A DNA stretch of 64,000 nt from Myxacorys chilensis ATA2-1-KO14 (GTDB lineage: Bacteria > Cyanobacteriota > Cyanobacteriia > Leptolyngbyales > Leptolyngbyaceae): positions 1 to 64,000 of the forward strand of contig JAHHHP010000017.1 of NCBI GenBank assembly GCA_019359275.1, in the 5' to 3' direction. Positions 33,430 through 45,241 of this stretch are shown here, in pieces. Every line of letters begins with the position of its first letter. The first letter of the stretch is position 1. Made by a program: the position numbers and the translations under genes. Below the pieces are notes generated by a model. That model was not told the DNA's origin, made no database searches, and saw only the letters and a program-made list of their open reading frames with translations.

Positions 33430-35247
33430 ATGACTGACGTACCCGTCAACCGAATCCGTAACTTTTCGATTATTGCTCACATCGACCACGGCAAATCTAC
33501 CCTGGCAGACCGCTTGCTGCAAGAAACAGGGACGGTGACTGCACGGGATATGAAGGAACAGTTCCTCGACAATATGGAGCTAGAGCGAGAGCGTGGCATC
33601 ACCATTAAACTTCAGGCGGCACGCATGAGTTACACCGCGAAAGATGGTGAGGAGTATGTTCTCAATCTAATTGACACGCCAGGACATGTGGACTTTTCCT
33701 ACGAAGTGTCGCGATCGCTGGCGGCCTGCGAAGGGGCATTGCTGGTCGTAGATGCGTCTCAAGGGGTAGAAGCGCAAACGTTGGCAAACGTCTACCTAGC
33801 GCTAGAGCACAATCTTGAAATCATTCCGGTGCTTAATAAGATCGATCTGCCTGGGGCTGAACCTGATCGCGTCAAGCAAGAAATCGAAGAAATTGTCGGA
33901 CTCGATTGCAGTCAAGCCATCTTGGCATCTGCCAAAGAAGGAATTGGCGTTCCAGAGATCTTAGAGGAGATCGTCCACCTTGTTCCACCGCCTAAAGATA
34001 CCGTCGATCAGCCACTCCGCGCCCTAATTTTTGACAGCTACTATGATGCTTATCGTGGGGTGATTGTTTACTTCCGAGTCATGGACGGTCAGTTAAAAAA
34101 AGGCGATCGCATTCGCCTGATGGCATCGAAAAAAGAATACGAAATTGATGAACTAGGCGTTCTGTCTCCCAATCAAGTCCAGGTGACTGATTTGCACGCT
34201 GGGGAAGTTGGCTATCTCGCGGCTTCGATCAAAGCCGTAGAAGATGCCCGCGTCGGCGACACGATTACGTTGTCTCAAAAGCCAGCAACAGAGGCATTAC
34301 CAGGATATATCGAAGCAAAGCCAATGGTGTTCTGCGGCATGTTTCCCACCGATGCAGATCAGTTTGCCGATCTGCGAGATGCCTTAGAAAAGCTGAAGCT
34401 CAATGATGCCTCGCTGAACTACGAGCCAGAAACGTCTAGCGCGATGGGATTTGGCTTTCGGTGCGGTTTCTTAGGGTTGCTGCATATGGAAATTGTTCAA
34501 GAACGCCTAGAGCGTGAGTACAACCTAGATTTGATCATTACGGCTCCGTCAGTGGTCTACCGGGTCACGACGATCAAAGGTGATGTCATTTATATCGACA
34601 ACCCCAGCAAGCTGCCTTCTCCTCAAGAGCGCGAGAAAATTGAAGAACCTTACGTCAAGCTAGATATCATTACGCCCGAAACTTATGTTGGAACCTTGAT
34701 GGAGCTGTGTCAAACTCGGCGTGGCATCTTCAAAGATATGAAGTATCTGACGCCCGGACGGACAACGCTGATTTATGAGATGCCCCTAGCCGAAGTGGTG
34801 ACCGATTTCTTCGATCAGATGAAGTCGCGATCGCGCGGCTACGCCAGCATGGAATATCAACTGATTGGCGATCGCGAGAATGCCTTAGTCCGGCTCGATA
34901 TCCTGATTAATGGTGATCCGGTTGACCCGCTAGCCACGATTGTTCACCGCGACAAAGCCTATGGAGTCGGACGTGCCCTCACCGAAAAGCTCAAAGAACT
35001 GATTCCGCGTCACCAGTTCAAGATTCCAATTCAAGCCGCGATCGGCAGTAAGGTAATTGCCAGCGAACATATCTCTGCCATTCGGAAGGACGTTCTTGCT
35101 AAGTGCTACGGCGGTGATATTTCTCGGAAGAAAAAGCTGTTGCAGAAGCAGGCAAAAGGCAAAAAGCGCATGAAAGCGATCGGAACAGTTGATGTTCCAC
35201 AAGAGGCATTTATGGCAGTACTACGCCTTTCAAACGAACAAGGGTAA
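33430..35247 (+). CDS. lepA: Elongation factor 4 (LepA)
   Basis: 605 residues from ATG 33430 ([20 protein letters not shown]). A longer frame from 33355 is not supported by family length. GTPase domain: AHIDHGKST (G1), DTPGHVD (G3), NKIDLPGA (G4). The elbow domains and the LepA-specific C-terminal domain ([23 protein letters not shown]) are present. EF4 back-translocates or remodels stalled ribosomes under stress. Followed by a clear terminator at 35267. Confidence 0.97.
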   Translation: MTDVPVNRIRNFSIIAHIDHGKSTLADRLLQETGTVTARDMKEQFLDNMELERERGITIKLQAARMSYTAKDGEEYVLNLIDTPGHVDFSYEVSRSLAACEGALLVVDASQGVEAQTLANVYLALEHNLEIIPVLNKIDLPGAEPDRVKQEIEEIVGLDCSQAILASAKEGIGVPEILEEIVHLVPPPKDTVDQPLRALIFDSYYDAYRGVIVYFRVMDGQLKKGDRIRLMASKKEYEIDELGVLSPNQVQVTDLHAGEVGYLAASIKAVEDARVGDTITLSQKPATEALPGYIEAKPMVFCGMFPTDADQFADLRDALEKLKLNDASLNYEPETSSAMGFGFRCGFLGLLHMEIVQERLEREYNLDLIITAPSVVYRVTTIKGDVIYIDNPSKLPSPQEREKIEEPYVKLDIITPETYVGTLMELCQTRRGIFKDMKYLTPGRTTLIYEMPLAEVVTDFFDQMKSRSRGYASMEYQLIGDRENALVRLDILINGDPVDPLATIVHRDKAYGVGRALTEKLKELIPRHQFKIPIQAAIGSKVIASEHISAIRKDVLAKCYGGDISRKKKLLQKQAKGKKRMKAIGTVDVPQEAFMAVLRLSNEQG

Positions 35248-35266
35248 AGCTCGACTGATTTCTTTT

Positions 35267-35300
35267 AAAGCCCCTCTTTAACACTAAAGAGGGGCTTTTT
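35267..35300 (+). terminator. lepA terminator
   Basis: A perfect 14-bp stem (AAAGCCCCTCTTTA with TAAAGAGGGGCTTT) with an ACAC loop and a run of T. Confidence 0.95.
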
Positions 35301-35608
35301 ATCAAAAACATATCAATATATCAAAACCTATAAGAATAAGTAATATTGCACAGATGCTTTAAAGTTTTCATGAAAACTTGAATTGTTAGAAGTTGGCTTT
35401 CAGTAATTTTGTTAGATTCTTGAAAAAAGTTAAGCCTGTTAGCCGCGCTTCTTTCTCACGATCGGACTTGCTTTAGTCGCAGCGCTTCGTGATGCACGAT
35501 TGCCTCCTGGGTACACTTTTGGCAAGCAAGGCATTATCTAAGCAACCTTCTAACCAACGTTCCTTTCCCTTGCCCGTTTGCAACTCTAACTGCGGATTTT
35601 TTAGACCT

Positions 35609-36571
35609 ATGCGAATTCTTGTTACTGGTGGTGCGGGGTTTATTGGCTCCCATCTCATCGATCGCCTTATGCAACAGGGGCACGACGTTGTTTGCCTCGA
35701 CAACTTCTACACTGGGCACAAACGCAACCTCCAGCAATGGATGGGGCATCACAACTTTGAACTGATTCGCCACGACATCACAGAACCGATTCGGCTCGAA
35801 GTCGACCAAGTTTATCATTTGGCGTGTCCTGCCTCGCCAGTGCATTACCAGTACAATCCGGTTAAAACCATCAAAACAAATGTGATGGGCACGCTCAACA
35901 TGCTAGGGCTGGCAAAGCGGGTCAAGGCTCGGTTTCTCTTAGCGTCTACTTCTGAGGTGTACGGCGATCCAGAAGTACATCCCCAGCCAGAAGAGTATCG
36001 GGGCAATGTCAACCCGATTGGTATCCGCAGTTGCTACGACGAAGGAAAGCGGGTTGCCGAAACCCTGGCATTTGACTATCACCGCCAGAATGATGTAGAC
36101 ATTCGGGTTGCGCGAATCTTCAATACTTACGGTCCTCGGATGCTCGAAAACGATGGACGAGTCGTGAGCAATCTGATTGTGCAAGCCTTGCGAGGAGAGG
36201 CGCTTACAGTTTACGGGGATGGCTCTCAAACGCGTAGTTTTTGCTACGTCTCAGACTTGGTCGAGGGACTGATGCGCCTGATGAACGGCAACTCCATTGG
36301 TCCTATAAATTTGGGCAATCCGGGCGAGTACACCATTCTAGAATTGGCTCAAACGATTCAGCAAATGATCAATCCAGGCACGTCGGTGAAGTTTGAGCCG
36401 CTGCCTCAAGATGATCCCCGCCGCCGCAAGCCTGATATTACTCGTGCCAAAACGCAGTTGGGCTGGGAACCGGCCATTCCGCTTCAAGCAGGGTTAGAGC
36501 GCACGATCGCTGACTTCCGCGATCGCGTTACACCGACCACACCACAACCTGAGTCGGTAGCTCATCTCTAA
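35609..36571 (+). CDS. uxs: UDP-glucuronate decarboxylase (UDP-xylose synthase)
   Basis: 320 residues from ATG 35609. An upstream frame extension to 35489 is not supported. NAD-binding [13 protein letters not shown] at the start, then the SDR catalytic Ser/Tyr/Lys region ([21 protein letters not shown], Tyr about 143, Lys about 147). The R(S/T)[11 protein letters not shown] and [11 protein letters not shown] blocks are diagnostic of UXS. It converts UDP-glucuronate to UDP-xylose. The UDP-glucose dehydrogenase gene lies 150 bp downstream on the same strand, supplying its substrate. Confidence 0.92.
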   Translation: MRILVTGGAGFIGSHLIDRLMQQGHDVVCLDNFYTGHKRNLQQWMGHHNFELIRHDITEPIRLEVDQVYHLACPASPVHYQYNPVKTIKTNVMGTLNMLGLAKRVKARFLLASTSEVYGDPEVHPQPEEYRGNVNPIGIRSCYDEGKRVAETLAFDYHRQNDVDIRVARIFNTYGPRMLENDGRVVSNLIVQALRGEALTVYGDGSQTRSFCYVSDLVEGLMRLMNGNSIGPINLGNPGEYTILELAQTIQQMINPGTSVKFEPLPQDDPRRRKPDITRAKTQLGWEPAIPLQAGLERTIADFRDRVTPTTPQPESVAHL

Positions 36572-36721
36572 CGGCAGTGCTCGCGAGCTTGTCATCAGGG
36601 GGAACCTTAACGGTTGGTTGAAGAAAGTTCCTTCACGTTCAAATCATTCACGGGTAAAGAGAGGATCTTTCAGAGTTCTCGCTGATCCCGCGATCGTTCA
36701 CCTATTTATTAAGGAGTTCTC

Positions 36722-38131
36722 ATGCGTGTTTGTGTCATTGGTACGGGATACGTTGGCTTGGTCACTGGCGCTTCTTTAGCTCATGCGGGTCATCATGTGA
36801 TTTGCGTTGACAACAACGAAGCTAAAGTCAAACTGATGCAGTCGGGGCAGTCTCCAATTTTTGAACCTGGGCTGTCAGATATTATGCAATCTGCCATTCA
36901 AGCCAAGCGGCTTGAATTTACAACCGACCTTGCCGCTGGGGTTGCCCACGGACAAGTACTCTTTATCGCCGTGGGGACACCCGCTTTGCCAAATGGTGAG
37001 AGCGATACTCGCTATGTAGAAGCGGTCGCTCGTGGGATCGGCTCTAACCTCAGTGGCGGCTACAAAGTAATTGTCAACAAATCAACCGTGCCAATTGGGT
37101 CGGGGGATTGGGTCAGAATGATTGTTCTTGATGGTGTGGCTGAGCGCCAAAAGTCTGAAGCTCAACCCATTCTGGCGGGTGTTAGCGGCGACAAGGGCAT
37201 TACAACCACTGCCCTTGTCGGGGAATATGATTTTGATGTCGTCAGCAATCCTGAATTTTTGCGAGAAGGGTCAGCCGTTTACGATACCTTCAACCCGGAT
37301 CGAATTGTGCTGGGCAGCAGCAGCGATCGCGCGATCGCGTTGATGCAAGAACTCTATGCTCCCATTGTGAGCCGTCAGTTTGCAGAAGATCCGTCTGCCC
37401 CTACCGTTCCGGTGCTTGTAACCGATATTAGCTCGGCAGAGATGATTAAGTATGCGGCGAATGCGTTCTTAGCCACAAAAATCAGCTTTATCAATGAAGT
37501 CGCAAACATCTGCGATCGCGTCGGCGCAGACGTAATGCAAGTCGCGAAAGGGATTGGTTTGGATTCGCGAATTGGTAGTAAATTCTTGCAGCCTGGACTG
37601 GGTTGGGGTGGATCTTGCTTCCCGAAAGACGTTTCTGCTTTGATCCACACCGCCGACGATTACGGCTACGAGAGTCAACTTCTCAAAGCGGCAGTTAGCG
37701 TCAATCAGCGTCAGCGCCTGATTGTGATTGAGAAATTGCAGCAAGTTCTCAAGATCTTAAAAGGCAAAACGGTAGGGCTGCTGGGTCTGACCTTCAAACC
37801 GGATACGGATGACCTGCGCGATGCACCCGCTCTCAGCATGATTGAAAACTTAGTGCGGTTGGGAGCCAAAGTGAAAGCCTACGACCCCATCATTTCTCAA
37901 AGTGGGATGCGTCACGGCTTGTCTGATGTCATTGTTGAAACTGATGCAGAACGGCTAGCGGATGGCTGTGATGCGCTTGTCCTCGTCACCGAATGGCAAC
38001 AGTTTCAAACGCTTGACTTCGGCAAGATGGCAACGCTAATGCACAGCCCTATTTTGATTGATGGACGGAACTTCCTTGACTGCTCTGCGTTAGAAGCAGC
38101 AGGCTTCCGGTGTGTCGGCATTGGTCGGTAA
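36722..38131 (+). CDS. ugd: UDP-glucose 6-dehydrogenase
   Basis: 469 residues, ATG 36722 with AAGGAG nearby. NAD motif GTGYVGLVTGAS (7-18) and catalytic Cys in GWGGSCFPKDV (about 298). The central domain and C-terminal UDP-binding half (GLTFKPDTDDLRDAPAL) are complete. It oxidises UDP-glucose to UDP-glucuronate, the substrate of the adjacent UXS, so the pair makes UDP-xylose for cell-surface polysaccharides. Confidence 0.96.
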   Translation: MRVCVIGTGYVGLVTGASLAHAGHHVICVDNNEAKVKLMQSGQSPIFEPGLSDIMQSAIQAKRLEFTTDLAAGVAHGQVLFIAVGTPALPNGESDTRYVEAVARGIGSNLSGGYKVIVNKSTVPIGSGDWVRMIVLDGVAERQKSEAQPILAGVSGDKGITTTALVGEYDFDVVSNPEFLREGSAVYDTFNPDRIVLGSSSDRAIALMQELYAPIVSRQFAEDPSAPTVPVLVTDISSAEMIKYAANAFLATKISFINEVANICDRVGADVMQVAKGIGLDSRIGSKFLQPGLGWGGSCFPKDVSALIHTADDYGYESQLLKAAVSVNQRQRLIVIEKLQQVLKILKGKTVGLLGLTFKPDTDDLRDAPALSMIENLVRLGAKVKAYDPIISQSGMRHGLSDVIVETDAERLADGCDALVLVTEWQQFQTLDFGKMATLMHSPILIDGRNFLDCSALEAAGFRCVGIGR

Positions 38132-38213
38132 ACCATAGGCATAACTTTGGATCTGTCATGAAATCGGTTGTTTTTGTTCAAGTTGTCTTTGTTCAATAAA
38201 AACAGTGTTCGAT

Positions 38214-38248
38214 AAAACCAGGAAAGAAATTTGCTCCTTCCTGGTTTT
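38214..38248 (+). terminator. ugd terminator
   Basis: AAAACCAGGAA pairs with TTCCTGGTTTT, followed by ACTTTT. The remaining 38132-38492 gap holds no recognisable gene. Confidence 0.85.
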
Positions 38249-38492
38249 ACTTTTGAGCGAGCATTGATCACGGTGATCGATCATTCCAAGTTAACTTGGA
38301 ATGATTAACCGTAATTTTGAATGAGTCATTCTGAAAAAACTGGCGTACTCGATTTTGAATACTGTCCATAGAGGAGAGAATATCGTTTCTAATGATTGTC
38401 TCTAGAATGCTTTCATCTAACAAATTGAGGATTCGACATAGAATAGAGCAGTAATCTTAGCGATCGCCCTCTAAGCATCGGCGCTCTTAGGC

Positions 38493-39509
38493 ATGAGTTC
38501 TCGCAGACTAACTGATTCGGACAAACAGGACATTGTTGAGCTATATCGTCAACCAGGTCACACAACCTTGACGCTGGCGGAACACTATGGTGTCAGCAAC
38601 ACCACGATTAGCCGCATTCTCAAAACGAGTTTGTCGTCTGAAGAATATGAGAGCCTGATTCAACAGAAGCGGACTGCCCGATTTAGTAGTGGAGCAACAG
38701 TTCAGGGCAATTTGCTAGAGACAGAACCTGTCGCAGAGGCGGCTGAATCAAAGGCGGCTGAATTAGAACCTGTCGAATTAGAACCTGTCGTAGAGCTGCA
38801 ACCCTCTCTATATGAACTGGAATCCATCCCCGAACCAGAACCTATTTACGAACCAGAACCCATCCCCGAACCAGAACCAAAGAAAGTCACTGCTCCAGTG
38901 CTGCGTCGTTCTTCGGGAGCCTCGCAGAAGCCGTCTTCAGTAGGGGAGGAAGTGGAACTGGGTGACTTGCTGAGTACTGATGCCGTCACAGAACCTGAGA
39001 AACCTGCACCATCTGTTAAAAAGATAATCGGAGCCGATTTGACGCTTCAGCACAGTGTTGTAGCTCAGGATGATGAGGAAGACGAAGACGACGATGATGA
39101 TGATCTTGATTCAGCGCTGAGCGGCGAGTTTGATGATGATGACGAGGATGGCGATGATACGCCTGTGCTTCCCTCAATTCAACTGAGCGCGACGGATTTT
39201 ATCCAGGTGTTGCCGATTGCCGAGGCCGCGATACCCAGAACATGTTACCTAGTCGTCGATCGCTCAGCCGAATTGGTTGCCCGCCCGCTTCAAGAATTTG
39301 CTGAATTAGGGCAGATTCCGTCGGAGGAGATCCAGGAAAGAACGCTGCCTGTGTTTGATAATCACCGCGTCGCGAGACGGTTTTCTAACATTCGGACGCA
39401 ACGGGTGATCAAAGTGCCCGACAGCCGGGTGTTGCAAAAAGCAGCCAACCATCTGCAAGCAAAAGGCATTACGCGCTTGCTGATCGATGGGCAAGTCTAC
39501 GCGCTGTAG
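38493..39509 (+). CDS. HTH-domain protein with acidic repeats, function unknown
   Basis: 338 residues. Residues 1-50 form a transposase-like/homeodomain-like HTH (DKQDIVELYRQPGHTTLTLA then EHYGVSNTTISRILKT). The middle has EPEP and LEPVE repeats and an Asp/Glu run (about 190-220). The last 110 residues form a conserved domain ending GITRLLIDGQVYAL. No transposase catalytic domain is present. It is probably a cyanobacterial DNA-binding regulator or nucleoid-associated protein; role unknown. It converges with a LapA-like gene. Confidence 0.75.
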   Translation: MSSRRLTDSDKQDIVELYRQPGHTTLTLAEHYGVSNTTISRILKTSLSSEEYESLIQQKRTARFSSGATVQGNLLETEPVAEAAESKAAELEPVELEPVVELQPSLYELESIPEPEPIYEPEPIPEPEPKKVTAPVLRRSSGASQKPSSVGEEVELGDLLSTDAVTEPEKPAPSVKKIIGADLTLQHSVVAQDDEEDEDDDDDDLDSALSGEFDDDDEDGDDTPVLPSIQLSATDFIQVLPIAEAAIPRTCYLVVDRSAELVARPLQEFAELGQIPSEEIQERTLPVFDNHRVARRFSNIRTQRVIKVPDSRVLQKAANHLQAKGITRLLIDGQVYAL

Positions 39510-39517
39510 CCGCGTCG

Positions 39518-39757
39518 CTAATACTGGTCATCGTTGCGCTGAGGACGAGAAAAGCCGAGCAGGGGCTGGGCGATCGCGGCCCCAATCATGCCGATCGCGG
39601 CACTAAAGGCGAGTACTAATCCAAACGGAAGTTCAATTGTTTGGATTGTGAGAAAGCGAAAGGAGACGGGCGCAGCATTTTGCACCGAGATGATGGCGAT
39701 CGCGGCAATCCAACCGCCGATGATGCAAGCTGTGATTAGAGTTGCGAGAGTTCTCAT
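39518..39757 (-). CDS. LapA-domain (DUF1049) small membrane protein
   Basis: 79 residues with two hydrophobic segments (about 7-27 and 43-65) separated by NAAPVSFRFLTIQTIELP, the signature of the lipopolysaccharide assembly protein A domain. Cyanobacterial members are usually single genes of unknown role in envelope homeostasis. Confidence 0.85.
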   Translation of the reverse strand: MRTLATLITACIIGGWIAAIAIISVQNAAPVSFRFLTIQTIELPFGLVLAFSAAIGMIGAAIAQPLLGFSRPQRNDDQY

Positions 39758-39762
39758 AAGTT

Positions 39763-39869
39763 AGGGATGAGGGATGAGGGATGAAAGAACTTTAAGTTGA
39801 TCGGAATGGTTTAGTCTCATTCTCCCTTTTTCTTCACTTTTCATCCTTCATCCCTCATCCTTCATCCCT
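39763..39869. repeat. Inverted pair of STRR heptamer tracts
   Basis: GGGATGA units at 39763-39785 face CATCCTT/CATCCCT units at 39836-39869, so the gap between lapA and the phosphohexomutase gene could fold into a long imperfect hairpin. Same heptamer family as at 7763-7797. Confidence 0.8.
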
Positions 39870-41304
39870 AAACAGCAACAGGTTCAATCTGATGAATCAT
39901 TCTCTCCATGTACTCAGAGATCTGATTCAGTTTGGCAGGGGAGTTCGTTTCGACATACACCCGGATCAGAGGTTCTGTTCCCGAGGGGCGCAGCAGTACC
40001 CAGCTTCCTTCTTCTAAGTACAGTTTGATGCCATCTTTGCGACCAACTTCTGCCACACGAATCTCTGCAACGTTAGACGGCGGATTTTTGGTCACCGATT
40101 CTAAGACCGCTTCTTTATGTTCGTTGGTGAGGTGCATATCGAGACGAGTGTTGAAAAGCGGACCGTCAGCTTCTGCGATCGCTTCTTGCACTAACTGGCT
40201 GAGCGGTTTGCCTTCGTAAGCGATCACTTCAGCAACTAGCATGTTTGCCAACACTCCGTCTTTCTCAGGAATGTGACCAATCACACTCAGTCCACCCGAT
40301 TCTTCACCGCCAATCAAAACAGTGGTTTCGCGCATTTTCTCACCGACGTACTTAAAGCCAACAGGCGTTTCATACAAGTCGAGATTATATTTTCTCGTGA
40401 AATTATCTAACAAATGAGTCGTGGCGACAGTGCGAACGATCGCGCCTTTCTTGCCTTTGTTCTTAACGAGGTGGCGCGCGAGCAGCAGCAGAACGGTGTT
40501 AGGCGTCAGGAAGTTGCCTTGCTCGTCAACGATCCCGAAGCGATCGCTATCTCCATCGGTGGCTAAGCCGAGATCAGCCTGATCGTGCTTCACGGCTGCA
40601 ACTAATCCTTCTAGCTGTTCGCCTTTCGGTTCAGGCATTCCGCCCCCAAACAGCACGTCGCGATAGGTATGGAAGCTCTCCGTTTCGCAGCCACAATGCT
40701 CCAAAACAGTATCCAAATAGCCGCGAGAAGTGGAGTAGAGCGCGTCATACTTGACCTTCAGTTTGGCGTTGCGAATCCGCTCGACATCTAGAATGCTGTA
40801 GATAAAGTTGAGATAAGCAGGCTTGGGATCAAAGATCGAAACTTTGTCGGCACTCTTGCCACTGGGCATGGCATCCGAAGCTCTGTCTAAATTGGCAACG
40901 ATCGTATCGGTAATTTCGGTGGTGGCTGGGCCGGCATAGTCAGGAATATATTTGATGCCGCAGTAAGGAGCTGGGTTGTGGCTTGCTGTAAACATCAGTG
41001 CTCCAGCCGAATTGAGGTGACGAGCACTGTAGGCAATCACAGGAGTCGGACAGTCGCGATCGACAATTTTTACCGTCCAGCCTAGGTCTGCCAAAACGCC
41101 TGCGGCAGTGTGAGCAAACTGATCGGCAAGAAAGCGCGTGTCGTAGCAAACGAGTACCGGACGGTCTTTTGAATAGGCCGTTTCGAGATAGCTTGCGATC
41201 GCGCGGGTGGCTTTGCAAACGTTGGAGAAGGTGAAATCATCGGCAATAATGCCGCGCCAACCGTCGGTTCCAAACTTAATTCTTGAGTTGCTTCCAGCAC
41301 TCAT
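39868..41304 (-). CDS. Phosphoglucomutase/phosphomannomutase family protein
   Basis: 478 residues of the alpha-D-phosphohexomutase superfamily. The catalytic serine is in TASHNP (Ser about 108). The metal loop DGDSDRFG, sugar-binding loop GGEESGG and phosphate-binding loop RPSGTEPLIRVYVE are present. It interconverts hexose 1- and 6-phosphates. Specificity (glucose, mannose or glucosamine) cannot be fixed from sequence. Stop codon lies at the edge of an STRR tract. Confidence 0.93.
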   Translation of the reverse strand: MSAGSNSRIKFGTDGWRGIIADDFTFSNVCKATRAIASYLETAYSKDRPVLVCYDTRFLADQFAHTAAGVLADLGWTVKIVDRDCPTPVIAYSARHLNSAGALMFTASHNPAPYCGIKYIPDYAGPATTEITDTIVANLDRASDAMPSGKSADKVSIFDPKPAYLNFIYSILDVERIRNAKLKVKYDALYSTSRGYLDTVLEHCGCETESFHTYRDVLFGGGMPEPKGEQLEGLVAAVKHDQADLGLATDGDSDRFGIVDEQGNFLTPNTVLLLLARHLVKNKGKKGAIVRTVATTHLLDNFTRKYNLDLYETPVGFKYVGEKMRETTVLIGGEESGGLSVIGHIPEKDGVLANMLVAEVIAYEGKPLSQLVQEAIAEADGPLFNTRLDMHLTNEHKEAVLESVTKNPPSNVAEIRVAEVGRKDGIKLYLEEGSWVLLRPSGTEPLIRVYVETNSPAKLNQISEYMERMIHQIEPVAV

Positions 41305-41402
41305 TATTCTGACCCTATAAACTTTCCTTCATAGTACAAGAGCCTTTCGGGAAAATAGCAGTTAGTGAAGAAGGCGTAAATAGATGAGCCGATTACCGTT
41401 TG

Positions 41403-41447
41403 GCGATCGCTCTTCATCACTACCCTACAAATGCTGAAGAGCGATCG
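41403..41447. repeat. HIP1-tipped inverted repeat
   Basis: A perfect 14-bp inverted repeat (GCGATCGCTCTTCA with TGAAGAGCGATCGC) with a 17-nt loop lies between the phosphohexomutase start and the petH terminator. Each arm begins with a HIP1 site. No T-run, so not a typical terminator. Confidence 0.7.
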
Positions 41448-41462
41448 CTCATCAAACGCTAA

Positions 41463-41498
41463 AAAACCGGGCAGAACCTGAATCAGTTCTCCCGGTTT
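41463..41498 (-). terminator. petH terminator
   Basis: On the minus strand AAACCGGG pairs with CCCGGTTT, with a second inner stem AGAAC/GTTCT, followed by TTTT. Lies 23 bp after the petH stop. Confidence 0.9.
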
Positions 41499-41520
41499 AG
41501 ACTCTATTCGCTAATCGCAA

Positions 41521-43443
<1,923 letters not shown>

Positions 43444-44448
43444 ATGACCAGTAAGCCAGACCGCGTGGTTCTGATTGGCGTCGCCGGAGACTCCGGGTGC
43501 GGTAAGTCCACGTTTCTGCGCCGAATCACAGATTTGTTCGGGGAAGATTTCGTCACAGTCATCTGCCTCGACGATTACCACAGTCTGGATCGGAAACAGC
43601 GCAAAGAAACGGGCATTACCGCACTTGATCCACGAGCCAACAACTTTGATCTAATGTACGAGCAGATCAAAGCTCTCAAGAGTGGCGAAAGTATCAAAAA
43701 GCCGATTTATAACCACGAAACTGGAGAGATTGATCCGCCAGAAGTCATCGAACCCAATCATGTCGTTGTCATTGAAGGCTTGCATCCCCTCTACGATGAG
43801 CGAGTGCGTGGACTGCTCGACTTCAGCGTCTATCTCGACATCACCGATGAGGTGAAGATCGCGTGGAAGATTCAGCGTGACATGGCAGAGCGGGGTCATA
43901 GCTATAACGATGTGTTAGCGGCCATCAACTCTCGGAAACCCGATTTTGATGCGTACATCGATCCTCAAAAAGGAAACGCGGATGTCGTGATTCGCGTGAT
44001 GCCGACTCAACTGATCAAAGATGACAAAGAGCGGAAGGTGCTGCGGGTGCAGATGATCCAGCGCGATGGCGTGCAAGGATTTGAGCCAGCCTACTTGTTT
44101 GACGAAGGTTCGACGATCGATTGGATTCCCTGCGGTCGCAAGTTGACCTGCTCCTATCCCGGCATCAAGATGCACTACGGACCGAACGAATATTACGGTC
44201 ACAGTGTTTCGATCTTGGAAGTTGATGGTCAGTTTGACCTGCTCGAAGAAGTTATCTACATCGAGCAGCACTTAAGCGCCACTTCTGCCAAGCACAACGG
44301 CGAGTTAACCGAACTGCTGTTGCAACACCGCGAATATCCTGGTTCTAATAACGGGACAGGCTTGTGGCAAGTCCTGACGGGCTTGAAAATGAGAGCCACC
44401 TATGAGCGGTTGACCAAGACTGAAGCGAAGATTGCAGCACGAGTGTAA
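43444..44448 (+). CDS. prk: Phosphoribulokinase
   Basis: 334 residues from ATG 43444 with AAGAGGAAA upstream; a longer frame is not supported. P-loop GVAGDSGCGKST. Cys19 and Cys41 are the redox-switch cysteines known from cyanobacterial and plant PRK. The enzyme phosphorylates ribulose 5-phosphate to make the Rubisco substrate. It is controlled by thioredoxin and by complex formation with CP12 and GAPDH, whose genes are not in this window. Confidence 0.97.
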   Translation: MTSKPDRVVLIGVAGDSGCGKSTFLRRITDLFGEDFVTVICLDDYHSLDRKQRKETGITALDPRANNFDLMYEQIKALKSGESIKKPIYNHETGEIDPPEVIEPNHVVVIEGLHPLYDERVRGLLDFSVYLDITDEVKIAWKIQRDMAERGHSYNDVLAAINSRKPDFDAYIDPQKGNADVVIRVMPTQLIKDDKERKVLRVQMIQRDGVQGFEPAYLFDEGSTIDWIPCGRKLTCSYPGIKMHYGPNEYYGHSVSILEVDGQFDLLEEVIYIEQHLSATSAKHNGELTELLLQHREYPGSNNGTGLWQVLTGLKMRATYERLTKTEAKIAARV

Positions 44449-44567
44449 GCGCGCTGAGCGGGAAGCCGTTGGGGATGCTGCAAGGTGTCCCCTTTTGCCA
44501 TCTTGAATGCTCGATTAAGAAAAACAGTAAGTTCTAAGGTGACCTAATTAAATTGGAGGTATAACCC

Positions 44568-45032
44568 ATGAGTACGAAGGAAGACGCGATCGATGTGACG
44601 CCTGAAGACGCAGGTGAAAACGGGGACAAAAAAGGCGGGATGCGACTGCACGATCAGGATCAGTCTGATCAGCATCAGCAGACCGCGATCGTCCTTGCGG
44701 GCAGTCCGACCATGCCAAGTGATCTAGAGATTGTTGGCACGATTCTAGACGGCGGCATTCGCCCGATCGGTGCTAGCCATCTCGACATTGTTGGAACGAT
44801 GGGAGCAGGTCGCCCCGTCACATCAAGCCATCTCCGAATTGCGGAGATGATAGGAAATCGCCCAATTTTCTTTGACGAAGTGAAGCTGATCGACGATGTA
44901 GATTTGCCTGGACATCGCCCCATTATGGTGAGCAATCCAGGGTTGATGCACGCGGAGATGGTGCTGAGACAGCGTCCAATTTATAGCAACGCGATCGATG
45001 ATGCTCCTGCGCTGATGGGCTATCTTGACTAA
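44568..45032 (+). CDS. Uncharacterised protein with RPI repeats
   Basis: 154 residues, ATG 44568 with GGAGG. After an acidic, Gln/Asp-rich start, five units of 17-22 residues each carry RPI or RPV (GGIRPIGASHLDIVGT, GRPVTSSHLRI, NRPIFFDEV, HRPIMVSN, RQRPIYSN), suggesting a small repeat or solenoid fold. No family recognised. It lies downstream of prk on the same strand and may be co-transcribed. Confidence 0.6.
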   Translation: MSTKEDAIDVTPEDAGENGDKKGGMRLHDQDQSDQHQQTAIVLAGSPTMPSDLEIVGTILDGGIRPIGASHLDIVGTMGAGRPVTSSHLRIAEMIGNRPIFFDEVKLIDDVDLPGHRPIMVSNPGLMHAEMVLRQRPIYSNAIDDAPALMGYLD

Positions 45033-45107
45033 TTTCTACAGTACTGGTCTGTAGAATATTGGTTTCTGTGTTGGTTTCTTCTAGGTTGGTTTCTATAGTG
45101 AGAGGAC

Positions 45108-45142
45108 AAAATGGGTGTTTCTGGTCGGAAGCACCCATTTTT
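45108..45142 (+). terminator. Terminator before valS
   Basis: AAATGGGTG pairs with CACCCATTT, with extra pairing toward the loop, and T-rich sequence follows. It ends the unit containing the RPI-repeat gene. Confidence 0.8.
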
Positions 45143-45241
45143 ATCACTAGATTCAGCGCTGAAGCGTGAGCCTCTGCATGTGGTTTGCGTGAGAGCGTTT
45201 ATCATGACAAATAAGCACTCCATAGTATCTCCGGTTGTCCA

